Source: Acidimicrobiales bacterium | Lineage (GTDB): Bacteria; Actinomycetota; Acidimicrobiia; Acidimicrobiales; SZUA-35 | Reading direction: 5' to 3' | NCBI GenBank assembly: GCA_020628305.1 | Contig: JAHDFH010000008.1 | Coordinates: forward strand, 11,275 to 51,892 | DNA: 40,618 nucleotides | Shown here: in pieces, positions 32,751 to 40,618 of the stretch | How the letters are laid out: each line of letters starts with the position of its first letter | How positions within the stretch are numbered: position 1 is the stretch's first letter | Notes under the pieces: model-generated | Seen by the model: the letters and a program-made list of their open reading frames with translations, nothing else | Told to the model about the DNA's origin: nothing | The model's database searches: none | Made by a program: the position numbers and the translations under genes

Positions 32751-34916
32751 ATGGGCGGAGTAGAATCCCGATTAGGGACGGTTCTGGCGGGCCGGTACAA
32801 ACTTATTAAAGAAATAGGTGTCGGTGGCATGGCCACTGTCTATTCTGCTGTCGATTCAAACACCGGTGCCAAAGTAGCGGTAAAAATGCTCTCGGACACC
32901 TTCGCTAAGGACTCTTCTGCTCTTCGAAGGTTTCGGATTGAGGCTCAAGCTGCTGGGTCCATACGGCACGATAACGTTGTGGCAGTCCACCACTTTGGCG
33001 AATCAGATGGTGCTTACTTTATTGTTATGGACCTTATTGAGGGTGTGACGCTCTCTTCGTTGATCAAGAAGGGTCCGCTGAAGGCGGGACAAGTTGCCAA
33101 GTTGGGCTCCGATATAGCTGCCGGCCTAGAAGCCATCCACTCGCATGGCATAGTTCACCGAGATATTAAACCCGGCAATGTGATTGTCGATCCACAGGGC
33201 AACGCAAAGATCACAGACTTCGGTATCGCACTAGTTGACGAGGATCTTTCTCTCACCAAGGAGGGTTCCGTAGTTGGCACAGCAACCTACTTTGCCCCAG
33301 AACAAGCTAAGGGAAGGCGTGGAGACCAAAAAAGCGATCTCTACTCCTTGGGTGTGTTGCTATATCAGATGACGGCGGGCAAGCTTCCATTCACCGGCGC
33401 AAGTGCCGTATCTGTTGCGTACAAACACGTTCAAGAAAAGCCGCCAAAATTTGCCGACGAGCTTGAGGTGCCAAACTGGCTAAACAAGACGATCAGGCGC
33501 CTTCTATCGAAGAAGCCTCAGGACCGTATTGCAACCGCTGGCACGGTAGCTGCTTTGCTATCTGAGAGAACTGCACCAGCAGCGAATATCATCAAAAGGG
33601 CCGAATCAGTGCCCGTTACTGTATCGGCGCCACTGGCTACAGCAGCACCCGTGGTCACCGAAGAGCACGACGTTAGCAAGTTCTTCCTTCCTGAAGAATC
33701 GTCTCTGGAGATCATTCCTGACCCTCAGCCAGAGATTATTCTAGATCCTCAGCCGGCTGTAATTGCTGATCCGATGCCTTTCGAAATGTTAGAAGAACCG
33801 GTTCAAGCGCCAGCTGTTTTAGAGGGGACTCCATCAGCAATATCTGTCAACATCATTGAAGGTGATAGCCCCGTCAAAGCAGCGAACACTCCCATCGCAA
33901 TTACAGAACAGCTCGAGCAAGCAAAACCAATTGCCTCTTTGGTAGTTGTTCGAGATGATGGCGAAGAGTTCACACCGTTTCCAGCAATGGATGCTTTCGT
34001 AGTTGAAGATGAACGACGTAGGAGGGGCGGGTTCCTCAAGTTTGCAGCGGTTCTAGCATTCTTCCTTGCACTTGGTGGTGCAGGCTTTTTGTTCTTGGAT
34101 CGTCTTGGCAATGAGTCCCCAGGGTTCGCTGGACCTGAGGAAGGTGTTTCTGTTGCAGAAGACGACGTGTCAACTACTTTAGAGCCGCTTAGCCCCACCA
34201 CTACCGTTTCACCAGTAGATGATGACCCTGCACCGACAGCTAGTGTTGACAGTACCGAAACTACGCTGGATGAAGCGGTTACAACTACCGATCGTCCCAC
34301 TCTGACAACAGTTACGATCTTGCCAACAACGACGCTTCGACCAACCACGACTCAACGTCAGACAACTGTTCAAACTGTTCCACCAACGACCATTGTGCCA
34401 ACAACAACCCCCACAACGCTGGCCACAACTACTTCGACAACCATTACGACGACTACAACCCTTGCTCCAGTGAGTTGGACGGTGGCGCAAGGTGTAAGAG
34501 GAAGAACAGGATGTCTGGGTAGCCCTGTCCCTCGATCTTTCGAAGCCGCTATAGGCACAGCCTTCGATCAAATCGGCTCAACTGGGTTTGGCTCAGATCA
34601 ACTCATTAGCGCAGCGTATAGCCAAGCTGATCTAGTTCTGCCAACAGACCTTTCGTTACAAATCAACACGTTACAGGACTGTGGCTACGAGCAGGATTTG
34701 TCAACAGCCATCAACACACCTGGAGCCCTGTTGTATGACGATGAACTGAACGGGCACACAAATGGCGTGGGAATATCCGTCGGAGACGGCATTCGAGCGT
34801 TAGTGGTTGACTCCGATGGTGTGGTTAAAGTAGTGGCGTTTCTCGACCTGTCGCAACGGTTTAGTTCTGCTTTCTACACACCTGAGATTGGCTCTGGAGC
34901 GATTTCTAGCAACTAG
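32751..34916 (+). CDS. Transmembrane Ser/Thr kinase with extracellular NlpC/P60-like domain
   Basis: PknB-type kinase of 721 residues. Glycine loop GVGGMATV (23-30), K45, HRDIKPGN (136-143, D138), DFG (156-158) and APE (182-184) are intact, so it should be active. A Pro/Glu-rich juxtamembrane part leads to one helix at about 428-450, then a Thr-rich stalk (about 470-572). Residues 575-721 resemble an NlpC/P60 fold: FGSDQLISAAYSQADLVLP matches the region of the catalytic Cys but has Ser615/Asp616, and NGVGISVGDG matches the His region but has Gly. So it looks like an inactive wall-binding sensor in place of PASTA repeats. The ATG at 32751 is chosen by -10 spacing. Its stop shares CTAG with ppk2. 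Confidence 0.88.
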   Translation: MGGVESRLGTVLAGRYKLIKEIGVGGMATVYSAVDSNTGAKVAVKMLSDTFAKDSSALRRFRIEAQAAGSIRHDNVVAVHHFGESDGAYFIVMDLIEGVTLSSLIKKGPLKAGQVAKLGSDIAAGLEAIHSHGIVHRDIKPGNVIVDPQGNAKITDFGIALVDEDLSLTKEGSVVGTATYFAPEQAKGRRGDQKSDLYSLGVLLYQMTAGKLPFTGASAVSVAYKHVQEKPPKFADELEVPNWLNKTIRRLLSKKPQDRIATAGTVAALLSERTAPAANIIKRAESVPVTVSAPLATAAPVVTEEHDVSKFFLPEESSLEIIPDPQPEIILDPQPAVIADPMPFEMLEEPVQAPAVLEGTPSAISVNIIEGDSPVKAANTPIAITEQLEQAKPIASLVVVRDDGEEFTPFPAMDAFVVEDERRRRGGFLKFAAVLAFFLALGGAGFLFLDRLGNESPGFAGPEEGVSVAEDDVSTTLEPLSPTTTVSPVDDDPAPTASVDSTETTLDEAVTTTDRPTLTTVTILPTTTLRPTTTQRQTTVQTVPPTTIVPTTTPTTLATTTSTTITTTTTLAPVSWTVAQGVRGRTGCLGSPVPRSFEAAIGTAFDQIGSTGFGSDQLISAAYSQADLVLPTDLSLQINTLQDCGYEQDLSTAINTPGALLYDDELNGHTNGVGISVGDGIRALVVDSDGVVKVVAFLDLSQRFSSAFYTPEIGSGAISSN

Positions 34917-35737
34917 TCTGGGATTACGATTCCGTCGATGTCATCCTCAGCTGGTGGATATTCCAACTCTAGTGACTTGAGTGTTTGGACCATGATTTCG
35001 GACATCACTAGATCTCGGTACCACTTGTTGTCACTCGGTACTACGTACCATGGCGCCCTTGCAGTACTGGTTTGTGAGATAGCTTCTTGGAACGCTAGCT
35101 GATGTTCGTCCCACAGTTGCCTTTGTTCTAGATCAGCCACTTTGAACTTCCAGTTTTTACTAGGTTCGTCTAGTCGTCGCTGCAGTCTGCGTTTCTGTTC
35201 GGTTTTAGAAATGTGGAGAAAAATCTTGACTACGGTGGTGCCTTCGTCGCTGAGCATTCGTTCAAAATCGTTGATGTGTTGATAGCGCTTACGCCACTGC
35301 TCCTGCGGCACCAGGTCCAACACTCTGACAGCTAGTACGTCCTCGTAGTGGCTGCGATTGAAGACAACAATCTCACCATCGACTGGAACCTTGTCGTGAG
35401 CTCGCCAAAGATAGTCGCGCATGAGTTCTTTGCGGGTCGGGCGCTTGAAAGATTCAACTCTGACACCAGAAGGGTTGAGCCCGCTGAAGACCTTACGAAT
35501 AGAGCCGTCTTTGCCTCCAGCATCCATTGCTTGGAGTACAACTAAGACCCGGTGTTTTGCTTGGGCCCAGAGAGCTCGTTGCAGTTCAGCGAGTTCGTCA
35601 TTGAGGGCTTCAAGCCGTTTGGTGGCCTCTTTGCGGTCTTTTGCCTTTTGGAAAGGCATGGCTGAAGAATCAATAGCAGTAAGGTCAATCTTGGTACCTG
35701 GTTTGGCTATGAAATTGCTTATTGGGAAAGAACTCAT
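34913..35737 (-). CDS. ppk2: Polyphosphate kinase 2 family protein
   Basis: Transfers phosphate between polyphosphate and nucleotides. The 274-residue protein has Walker A AMDAGGKDG (70-78) in LVVLQAMDAGGKDGSIRKV, Walker B VVFNRSHYEDVL (124-135), the lid region KIFLHISKTEQKRRLQRRLDEPSKNWKF, and APWYVVPSDNKWYRDL. It is the PPK2 domain without a second copy. Whether it makes ADP/ATP from AMP or ADP cannot be told. A minus-strand TAGTCT lies 9 bases before the ATG, and GAGAAG may serve as a ribosome binding site. Confidence 0.93.
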   Translation of the reverse strand: MSSFPISNFIAKPGTKIDLTAIDSSAMPFQKAKDRKEATKRLEALNDELAELQRALWAQAKHRVLVVLQAMDAGGKDGSIRKVFSGLNPSGVRVESFKRPTRKELMRDYLWRAHDKVPVDGEIVVFNRSHYEDVLAVRVLDLVPQEQWRKRYQHINDFERMLSDEGTTVVKIFLHISKTEQKRRLQRRLDEPSKNWKFKVADLEQRQLWDEHQLAFQEAISQTSTARAPWYVVPSDNKWYRDLVMSEIMVQTLKSLELEYPPAEDDIDGIVIPD

Positions 35738-35848
35738 GGCTTCTCAAGACTAGCTTTAACGCTCTCTTGATCGGCTGCATTTTGCGACTGTTTAGAGTTA
35801 TAGTTGCTTTGCCCAGCACTAAATGGTCGAAAGAGTTGCAAGTTTGGC

Positions 35849-35854
35849 TAGTTT
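35849..35854 (+). promoter_or_regulatory. -10 box TAGTTT for the J-domain gene
   Basis: TAGTTT ends 6 bases before the GTG at 35861. The start itself lies in AAAAGGTGATCC, which looks like an anti-16S sequence, so both modes of initiation are possible. Confidence 0.38.
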
Positions 35855-35860
35855 TAAAAG

Positions 35861-36580
35861 GTGATCCTCGCCGAGCTTGAAATATGTCATTCGCGGCCTA
35901 TTGCTCCAACGCGTCGGGTTGGACTTGCAAACCGCAATTTGCCAACACAACCAGCACCTGGTTTAGGTGGAGTTTTGCTAGCAGGGATTGTCGCCAACTC
36001 TGTTCATAGGGTTGATCCTGAGGACAGAGAGGCGCTCTTTCAGCTGCTTGAAAACATTCAGCAAGGAGAGGAAATATATCAACCAGCAGTTCGTCATCGC
36101 TTCCAAGAGGACCTGGTTGGTCTGACGCTAAGCCGTCAGTTGTTGGTACGCAGAGATACACAGTTCGCTTTTGAACTTGACGATTCGGTTGCTAGACCAG
36201 TTCAACTTGTTCTTGGAGCGTTGTACGCAGCTCAACAGATACCTCAACCAGGACGTCTTAAAGTTCTTTCAGGCATGAAGCTAGCTTGGGTTTGGGAAGG
36301 ACCCTTAGACCAATCATTCATGCACTCAGTGCTTAATAACGAGCGCATCCCAAGTCCTAAACCTGAGGATTTCGCGGTCTGGAGCGATCCAGTAGGGTGG
36401 GCACTCGAAACCCTTGCTATGGGAATTGACGAAGATCTTCCCTCTAAGAGAGCTGTTCAGAAGCGATTTAGATTGTTGCTTAGAGAAGCCCATCCGGATC
36501 ATGGTGCGGTTTCAGAAAATGCCGCAGAAAAAATAAAGCGGCTAACCGACGCCAGAGACATCTTGGTTGCTGCAGTTTAG
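35861..36580 (+). CDS. Protein with C-terminal J domain
   Basis: Protein of 239 residues. The last 65 residues form a J-domain-like hairpin: VQKRFRLLLREAHPDHG (HPD at 211-213) then AAEKIKRLTDARDILVA. J domains stimulate the ATPase of DnaK. Residues 1-170 match no domain I know; they contain LLAGIVANSVHRVDPEDREALFQLLENIQQGEEIYQPAVRHRFQEDLVGLTLSR and lack membrane helices. DnaJ-type Gly/Phe and zinc regions are absent, so it is a class C J protein with an unknown client. The 3' end overlaps the convergent YbaK gene by 39 bases. Confidence 0.82.
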   Translation: MILAELEICHSRPIAPTRRVGLANRNLPTQPAPGLGGVLLAGIVANSVHRVDPEDREALFQLLENIQQGEEIYQPAVRHRFQEDLVGLTLSRQLLVRRDTQFAFELDDSVARPVQLVLGALYAAQQIPQPGRLKVLSGMKLAWVWEGPLDQSFMHSVLNNERIPSPKPEDFAVWSDPVGWALETLAMGIDEDLPSKRAVQKRFRLLLREAHPDHGAVSENAAEKIKRLTDARDILVAAV

Positions 36581-37069
36581 GTCTATGACGTTGTAGCTGT
36601 GATTAGTTCTTGCGCAAAACTTGCGTAGTCCATCCGATGAGATAGTTGTGGTCAGATGATTTCGCAGCGGGTGTATGTGAATTTCATCAAGATTTGCGAG
36701 GTTGGAGTCGACCCAAAATTCGACGTTGCCGTGTAAGTCATTGACAAGAGCGAGCGGAGAAACTGATCCCGGTTTGACACCCAACAGCTCGTCGAGCCGC
36801 TCAGGTGAAGCAAACGATAATCCTTTGGATCCAAACACCCTAGGTAGTGACTTAAGATCAATGTTGGTGGTGTGGGCAGCTGTGAGAAGGAAGTTACGTT
36901 TCTTTTTATCTCGCAGGAGAAGGTTTTTGGTTCGTCCAGCAGGTGAGAGCTCCACATCAAGCTTCTCGGACTCGGCCACAGTAAAGACAGGTTCGTGTTC
37001 AATCGTAGTGAACGCTATTTCCCACTCTCTCAGCAGATCTTGGATTTTTTGTGGAGTTTGCTTTTGCAC
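36542..37069 (-). CDS. YbaK/ProX-type aminoacyl-tRNA deacylase
   Basis: Trans-editing enzyme that hydrolyses mischarged tRNA, most like ProXp-ala/PrdX, which clears Ala-tRNA(Pro). From the GTG at 37069 it has 175 residues: FTTIEHEPVFTVAESEKL, AGRTKNLLLRDKKKRNFLLTAAHTTNIDLKSL, LSFASPERLDELLGVKPGSVSPLALVNDLHG, and HIHPLRNHLTTTISSDGLRKF, which match the family in order. GGGG lies 5 bases upstream. The frame is open further up but would run through tRNA-Tyr, so longer starts are rejected. The tRNA gene ends 28 bases upstream, so the two may share a transcript. Confidence 0.9.
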   Translation of the reverse strand: MQKQTPQKIQDLLREWEIAFTTIEHEPVFTVAESEKLDVELSPAGRTKNLLLRDKKKRNFLLTAAHTTNIDLKSLPRVFGSKGLSFASPERLDELLGVKPGSVSPLALVNDLHGNVEFWVDSNLANLDEIHIHPLRNHLTTTISSDGLRKFCARTNHSYNVIDLNCSNQDVSGVG

Positions 37070-37097
37070 ATGAACCCCATGAAACGAGCGATTTTTG

Positions 37098-37180
37098 TGG
37101 GCCGGGTAGGATTTGAACCTACGAAGGCATAAGCCGGCAGATTTACAGTCTGCTCCCATTGGCCGCTCGGGCACCGACCC
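37098..37180 (-). tRNA. tRNA-Tyr (GUA)
   Basis: The minus strand forms a class II tRNA: acceptor GGGTCGG/CCGGCCC (one G-U), anticodon stem CAGA/TCTG with loop CTGTAAA (anticodon GTA), a long variable arm, and T arm GTAGGTTCAAATCCTAC. Discriminator A; CCA is not encoded. It lies between yajQ and the YbaK-like gene. Confidence 0.95.
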
Positions 37181-37221
37181 AGAAGTTCTCAATCTAGCCG
37201 ACAAATCTTTAGCTTCCACGC

Positions 37222-37227
37222 TAGCTT
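37222..37227 (+). promoter_or_regulatory. -10 box TAGCTT for leaderless yajQ
   Basis: TAGCTT ends 6 bases before the ATG at 37234, without a Shine-Dalgarno. The promoter lies directly upstream of the divergent tRNA-Tyr. Confidence 0.42.
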
Positions 37228-37233
37228 TAAGAC

Positions 37234-37728
37234 ATGCCAACATTTGACATCGTTTCCGAGCTAGATTTCACTGAAATTCGTAACGCTGTAGATCAGGCGG
37301 CTAGAGAAGTAGCCAATCGCTATGATTTCAAAGATACCAATTCTTCAGTGGAGCTAAAAGAAAAAGATATGGTGATCGAGTTTGAAAGTTCGACCACTGA
37401 CCGAGTTCAAGCCCTACAACAGGTTCTTGAAGAGAAGCTTGTAAAACGGAAAGTTTCGCTGAAGTCACTTGAGTTTGGAGATCCCAAAGACGTAGCTGGC
37501 GGACGTAGCAAGGTGGTAGCCACGCTCAAGTCTGGCGTCAGCCAAGACATTGCTAAGAAGATTAACGTAGCGATTAAGGAAATGAAGCTCAAAGGCGTTC
37601 AATCCTCGAATCAAGGTGATCAAGTAAGGGTAAGTGGCAAAAAGCGAGACACTTTGCAAGAAGTTATCACCATGCTCAAAGAGCAAGATTTCGACCGTCC
37701 ACTACAGTTTCAGAACTTTAGGGATTAG
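37234..37728 (+). CDS. yajQ: YajQ family nucleotide-binding protein
   Basis: Protein of 164 residues with two RNP-like folds. MPTFDIVSELDFTEIRNAVDQAAREVANRYDFKDT at the start and VRVSGKKRDTLQEVITMLKEQDFDRPLQFQNFRD at the end are typical of YajQ. Members bind tRNA/GTP or, in Xanthomonas, cyclic di-GMP. The function in this organism is unknown. The 3' end overlaps the convergent Thr-rich protein gene by 11 bases. Confidence 0.95.
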   Translation: MPTFDIVSELDFTEIRNAVDQAAREVANRYDFKDTNSSVELKEKDMVIEFESSTTDRVQALQQVLEEKLVKRKVSLKSLEFGDPKDVAGGRSKVVATLKSGVSQDIAKKINVAIKEMKLKGVQSSNQGDQVRVSGKKRDTLQEVITMLKEQDFDRPLQFQNFRD

Positions 37729-38500
37729 GGCCGTTTCCGTTTCCATTGCCGTTTCCATTGCCATTCCCGGGTCCAGCGTTTCCGGTTGTGGTGGGTGTAA
37801 TGGTCGTTGGAGCGATCGTGCTTGCAGTGGTTGGGGCGCTTGTTTCAACAGTCGTAGCTGTAGTGCCAGGATTTTCGCTGGTAGTGGTTGCTAGTTCGGT
37901 TGTGGTCGTGGAGTCCGAACTTGAGGTTGGATTTTCTTCATCATCAGAAGTAGTTGTCTCATCTTCGTCTGCATCCTCAGTAGTAGGTGTTTCTTCGTCA
38001 TCTACTGTGAAGGTTGTTACCGAGCCTCGAGTGACAGTTGGAGGCAGCGGGTTCGGAACCTGAACCGAGTTGTTCCCAGACAGGATTTCTGCTTCAAGAT
38101 CCAGCGAATTGTTGAGGGTAGTCAACTCATCGCCGGCTGCTTCGATCTGCCCGAAGTCTTCGGTACCATCCGGCAGGGTCGAGGTGAGGGCATAAATCAC
38201 AAGACCGACTCCTAAAACCAAACAGCCAATGGCAGCGAACAAACCAATTTTGACCGTGACGCTAGAATCTGGATTAGCTACCGGTCTCTCATCGATCGTG
38301 TTGATGGGCCGTGCAGCTGGTTGGTCGTCGTCAATCCAGCGACCAGTCTCTGGCTCCCATTTCAGTGTTTCAGAGTCTATGTCGTTAAAACTAGGTAGGG
38401 GAGGAGGCGCATTGGCGTCACCAACCTCAACGATTGGAAACTCAACGGTGGTGTTTATATCATCCTCGAAAGAACTGTGATCCGTGTTTTCGTTGTCCAT
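37718..38500 (-). CDS. Thr-rich single-pass membrane protein with Gly-Asn tail
   Basis: I do not recognise a family. The 260-residue protein has an acidic cytoplasmic N terminus with a short TLKWEPETGRWI motif (residues 45-57), one membrane helix at about 86-106 (IGLFAAIGCLVLGVGLVIYAL), and a long extracellular part of Thr, Ser, Glu and Asp (about 155-240) ending in six Gly-Asn repeats and PNP. This is typical of a wall-spanning stalk, but no folded outer domain follows. The repeat codes for hexamers of the GGNAAY type at 37734-37769. The Thr-rich stalk resembles the one on the kinase 3 kb away. Confidence 0.75.
   Translation of the reverse strand: MDNENTDHSSFEDDINTTVEFPIVEVGDANAPPPLPSFNDIDSETLKWEPETGRWIDDDQPAARPINTIDERPVANPDSSVTVKIGLFAAIGCLVLGVGLVIYALTSTLPDGTEDFGQIEAAGDELTTLNNSLDLEAEILSGNNSVQVPNPLPPTVTRGSVTTFTVDDEETPTTEDADEDETTTSDDEENPTSSSDSTTTTELATTTSENPGTTATTVETSAPTTASTIAPTTITPTTTGNAGPGNGNGNGNGNGNGPNP
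37734..37769 (-). repeat. Hexanucleotide repeat coding for (Gly-Asn)6
   Basis: Six tandem GGNAAY units (GGCAAT and GGAAAC alternating) lie at the 3' end of the Thr-rich protein gene. The near-perfect pairing of units makes length changes by slippage plausible. Confidence 0.6.
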
Positions 38501-38608
38501 GTTGAGTATGTAGCCTCGCTAGGTTGTTACCCAGTTTATGGCAATAGTTCAGTTTTTACTAATAGTGACAATGCGTCAAATTCCCTACTCCTACTGCTTT
38601 AGCCTTTC

Positions 38609-38614
38609 TATACT
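38609..38614 (+). promoter_or_regulatory. -10 box TATACT for the M1 peptidase gene
   Basis: TATACT, close to the consensus TATAAT, ends 8 bases before the ATG at 38623, which is the best -10 match in the window. Confidence 0.5.
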
Positions 38615-38622
38615 TTGCAGCA

Positions 38623-40035
38623 ATGAAGAAACGATCAATAATTGCGTTGTTAGCTCTTGTCGCTCTGAGTTTGATAGTTCTCGGCGCACTTCTCGCCCTA
38701 GCGCAGGATCGGACACAAGGAGCCTCATCTGTTGAAGATCCTGTTGTCCCTGGACTTGGCAATACAGGTTACGACGTTTCACATTACAATTTGACGCTCG
38801 CTTGGAATCAGGAAACGAAGTTTCTAGACGCTGTTGCTGAAATTACAATGAATTCCACGCAAGAGCTATCCAGCTTCTACCTGGACCTTGATGGTTTAGA
38901 GGTATTGCAAGCCAGTGTCGACGGGGACATCGTTCCCTTTGAACAAACTGGTCGAGAGCTGAAAATCTCGCCCGAATCAGTTATTCGTAATGAAAGCGAG
39001 TTTGTCACCAAGGTCGCTTATTCTGGTACGCCCGCAACGGCTGTTGGCATTCATCCGAGCGGCTGGAACATACTGGAGGATTCGATCTACGTCCTTGGAG
39101 AGCCACGAGGGGCTTCAACATGGTTTCCGAGTAACGACCATCCAACTGACAAGGCAACAATGACTGTGACAGTTACGGTTCCGCAGGGAGAGACCGTAGC
39201 TGCCAACGGTGTACTACAAGGCATTGTGCCAGCTGAGCCAGGCTTCAACACTTGGGTATATGAATCATCTGAACCTCTAGCAACCTACTTAGCGACTCTA
39301 GTTATCGGCGACTACGACATCGTAACCGCCACTTCAGGGGCGGGTGTGCCAATCAGAAACGTGTTCCCAGCTGATGCAACTCTAGAACAGCGCTCGATTT
39401 TCAACCAGCAGGACGAAATGATGCAAGTATTTGTCGAGCTCTTTGGCCCCTATCCTTTCGAGGTTTACGGGTCGGTTCTGTTAGCTGAAGGTCCACCTGC
39501 GGCGCTGGAGACACAGACGCTCTCAGTGTTTGGCCCCGCAGCTACGCAGGAAAAGATTGTTGCCCATGAGCTTGTTCATCAGTGGTATGGCAACAGCGTG
39601 ACTCTGTCTGAGTTTGAGGACATGTGGCTTAATGAAGGCTTTGCAACTTATGGACAACTCTTGTGGGAAGAGTTCGGAAAAGATGTGTTGATAGAAGATG
39701 CAATCAGAACAGAGTTGGGTTCTACTCAGGTAAACCTTACGAATCCCCCGGGTACGCCGGAAACAACAGAATCGGGAATTTTCGCATCGACGGTGTATTT
39801 AAGAGGTGCACTGACGCTTCACGCTCTGCGTTTGGAAATTGGGGATCAAACATTTTTTGACTTATTGAAGACTTGGGCTGAAGACAACAAATACAGCAAC
39901 GTGACGACTGAAGACTTCATTGAGGCCGCTGAAGTAGCATCAGGTAGGGCACTAGATGACCTGTTTCAGACATGGCTCTATGAAGACGGCCTGCCTGACA
40001 CGCTGGGGGGAATAGACCTGACTAGGCACCAATAA
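38623..40035 (+). CDS. Membrane-anchored M1 family metallopeptidase
   Basis: Zinc aminopeptidase-like protein of 470 residues. An N-terminal signal anchor (about 5-28) puts it outside the membrane. The N-terminal beta domain (YDVSHYNLTLAWNQETKFLDAVAEITM) precedes the catalytic part: HELVH (H315, E316, H319) and WLNEGFATY with the third ligand E338, 19 residues after H319. ALETQTLSVF stands at the GAMEN exopeptidase site. It is about half the size of full-length PepN and lacks the large C-terminal domain, which is normal for this short bacterial group. It is divergent from the Thr-rich protein. Confidence 0.93.
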   Translation: MKKRSIIALLALVALSLIVLGALLALAQDRTQGASSVEDPVVPGLGNTGYDVSHYNLTLAWNQETKFLDAVAEITMNSTQELSSFYLDLDGLEVLQASVDGDIVPFEQTGRELKISPESVIRNESEFVTKVAYSGTPATAVGIHPSGWNILEDSIYVLGEPRGASTWFPSNDHPTDKATMTVTVTVPQGETVAANGVLQGIVPAEPGFNTWVYESSEPLATYLATLVIGDYDIVTATSGAGVPIRNVFPADATLEQRSIFNQQDEMMQVFVELFGPYPFEVYGSVLLAEGPPAALETQTLSVFGPAATQEKIVAHELVHQWYGNSVTLSEFEDMWLNEGFATYGQLLWEEFGKDVLIEDAIRTELGSTQVNLTNPPGTPETTESGIFASTVYLRGALTLHALRLEIGDQTFFDLLKTWAEDNKYSNVTTEDFIEAAEVASGRALDDLFQTWLYEDGLPDTLGGIDLTRHQ

Positions 40036-40040
40036 ACTGC

Positions 40041-40618
<578 letters not shown>

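Noticed and set aside
33803-34348. 181-residue minus-strand ORF
   Set aside because: Antisense to the Thr-rich stalk of the kinase; the Val/Ser-rich peptide arises from reversed Thr codons.
37070-37243. N-terminal extension of the YbaK-like protein
   Set aside because: The open frame runs through the whole tRNA-Tyr gene; the peptide is the usual translation of a tRNA and the start is placed at the GTG at 37069.
37746-38063. Val/Ser-rich plus-strand ORF
   Set aside because: Antisense to the Thr-rich stalk of the membrane protein, the same artefact as on the kinase.

Overview
The window looks like a chromosomal piece of a GC-balanced actinobacterium, most likely a marine or aquatic member of the class Acidimicrobiia. 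The reasons are the actinobacterial gene order hom-thrC-rho-rpmE-prfA-prmC-wecA-atp, a clpS gene coupled to a DUF2017 gene, several Thr-rich anchored surface proteins and frequent GTG starts. The class is an inference from gene content and order; no 16S rRNA or phylogeny is available here.

Layout. Positions 1-3040 (minus strand) hold a respiratory and redox cluster: heme A synthase, a TlpA-like thioredoxin, a CcdA-like membrane protein, ClpS, DUF2017 and a cut-off tRNA-Glu. Positions 3100-10200 carry envelope genes: an SGNH hydrolase, an M23 peptidase with a DUF4214 tail, an MpaB-like oxygenase, a flippase, a split PssD/PssE-type glycosyltransferase, a GT2 and a LysE exporter. Positions 10200-13400 (minus strand) encode a xylose-type sugar ABC transporter with a candidate operator and an intercistronic hairpin. 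A tRNA-Arg surrounded by decayed tRNA-like fragments and a GT4 follow.

Positions 15075-31631 are the conserved core: homoserine dehydrogenase, threonine synthase, a Rho homologue, L31, an unidentified protein, RF1, PrmC, a WecA-like enzyme and the complete F1Fo ATP synthase (atpZ, atpI, a, c, b, b', delta, alpha, gamma, beta, epsilon). Positions 31681-40618 hold GlpX, a transmembrane Ser/Thr kinase, PPK2, a J-domain protein, a prolyl-tRNA editing enzyme next to tRNA-Tyr, YajQ, a Thr-rich membrane protein, an M1 peptidase, a PGPGW protein and the end of pgi.

The most striking observations are these. (1) The Rho homologue in the conserved rho position keeps its RNA-binding domain but has lost the Walker A lysine, the catalytic glutamate, the arginine finger and the RNA-translocation residues, so it is probably a motor-dead Rho. 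(2) The kinase carries an extracellular domain that reads like an NlpC/P60 fold without its catalytic Cys and His. (3) At least ten genes have a TAnnnT box ending 6-8 bases before the start codon, which points to widespread leaderless transcription. (4) A shared ACCGTCCCC motif sits just upstream of hom, prfA and glpX. (5) The ATP synthase c and alpha subunits have terminal extensions, and a free b' gene overlaps delta where mycobacteria have a b-delta fusion. All homology statements come from reading motifs, not from database searches.
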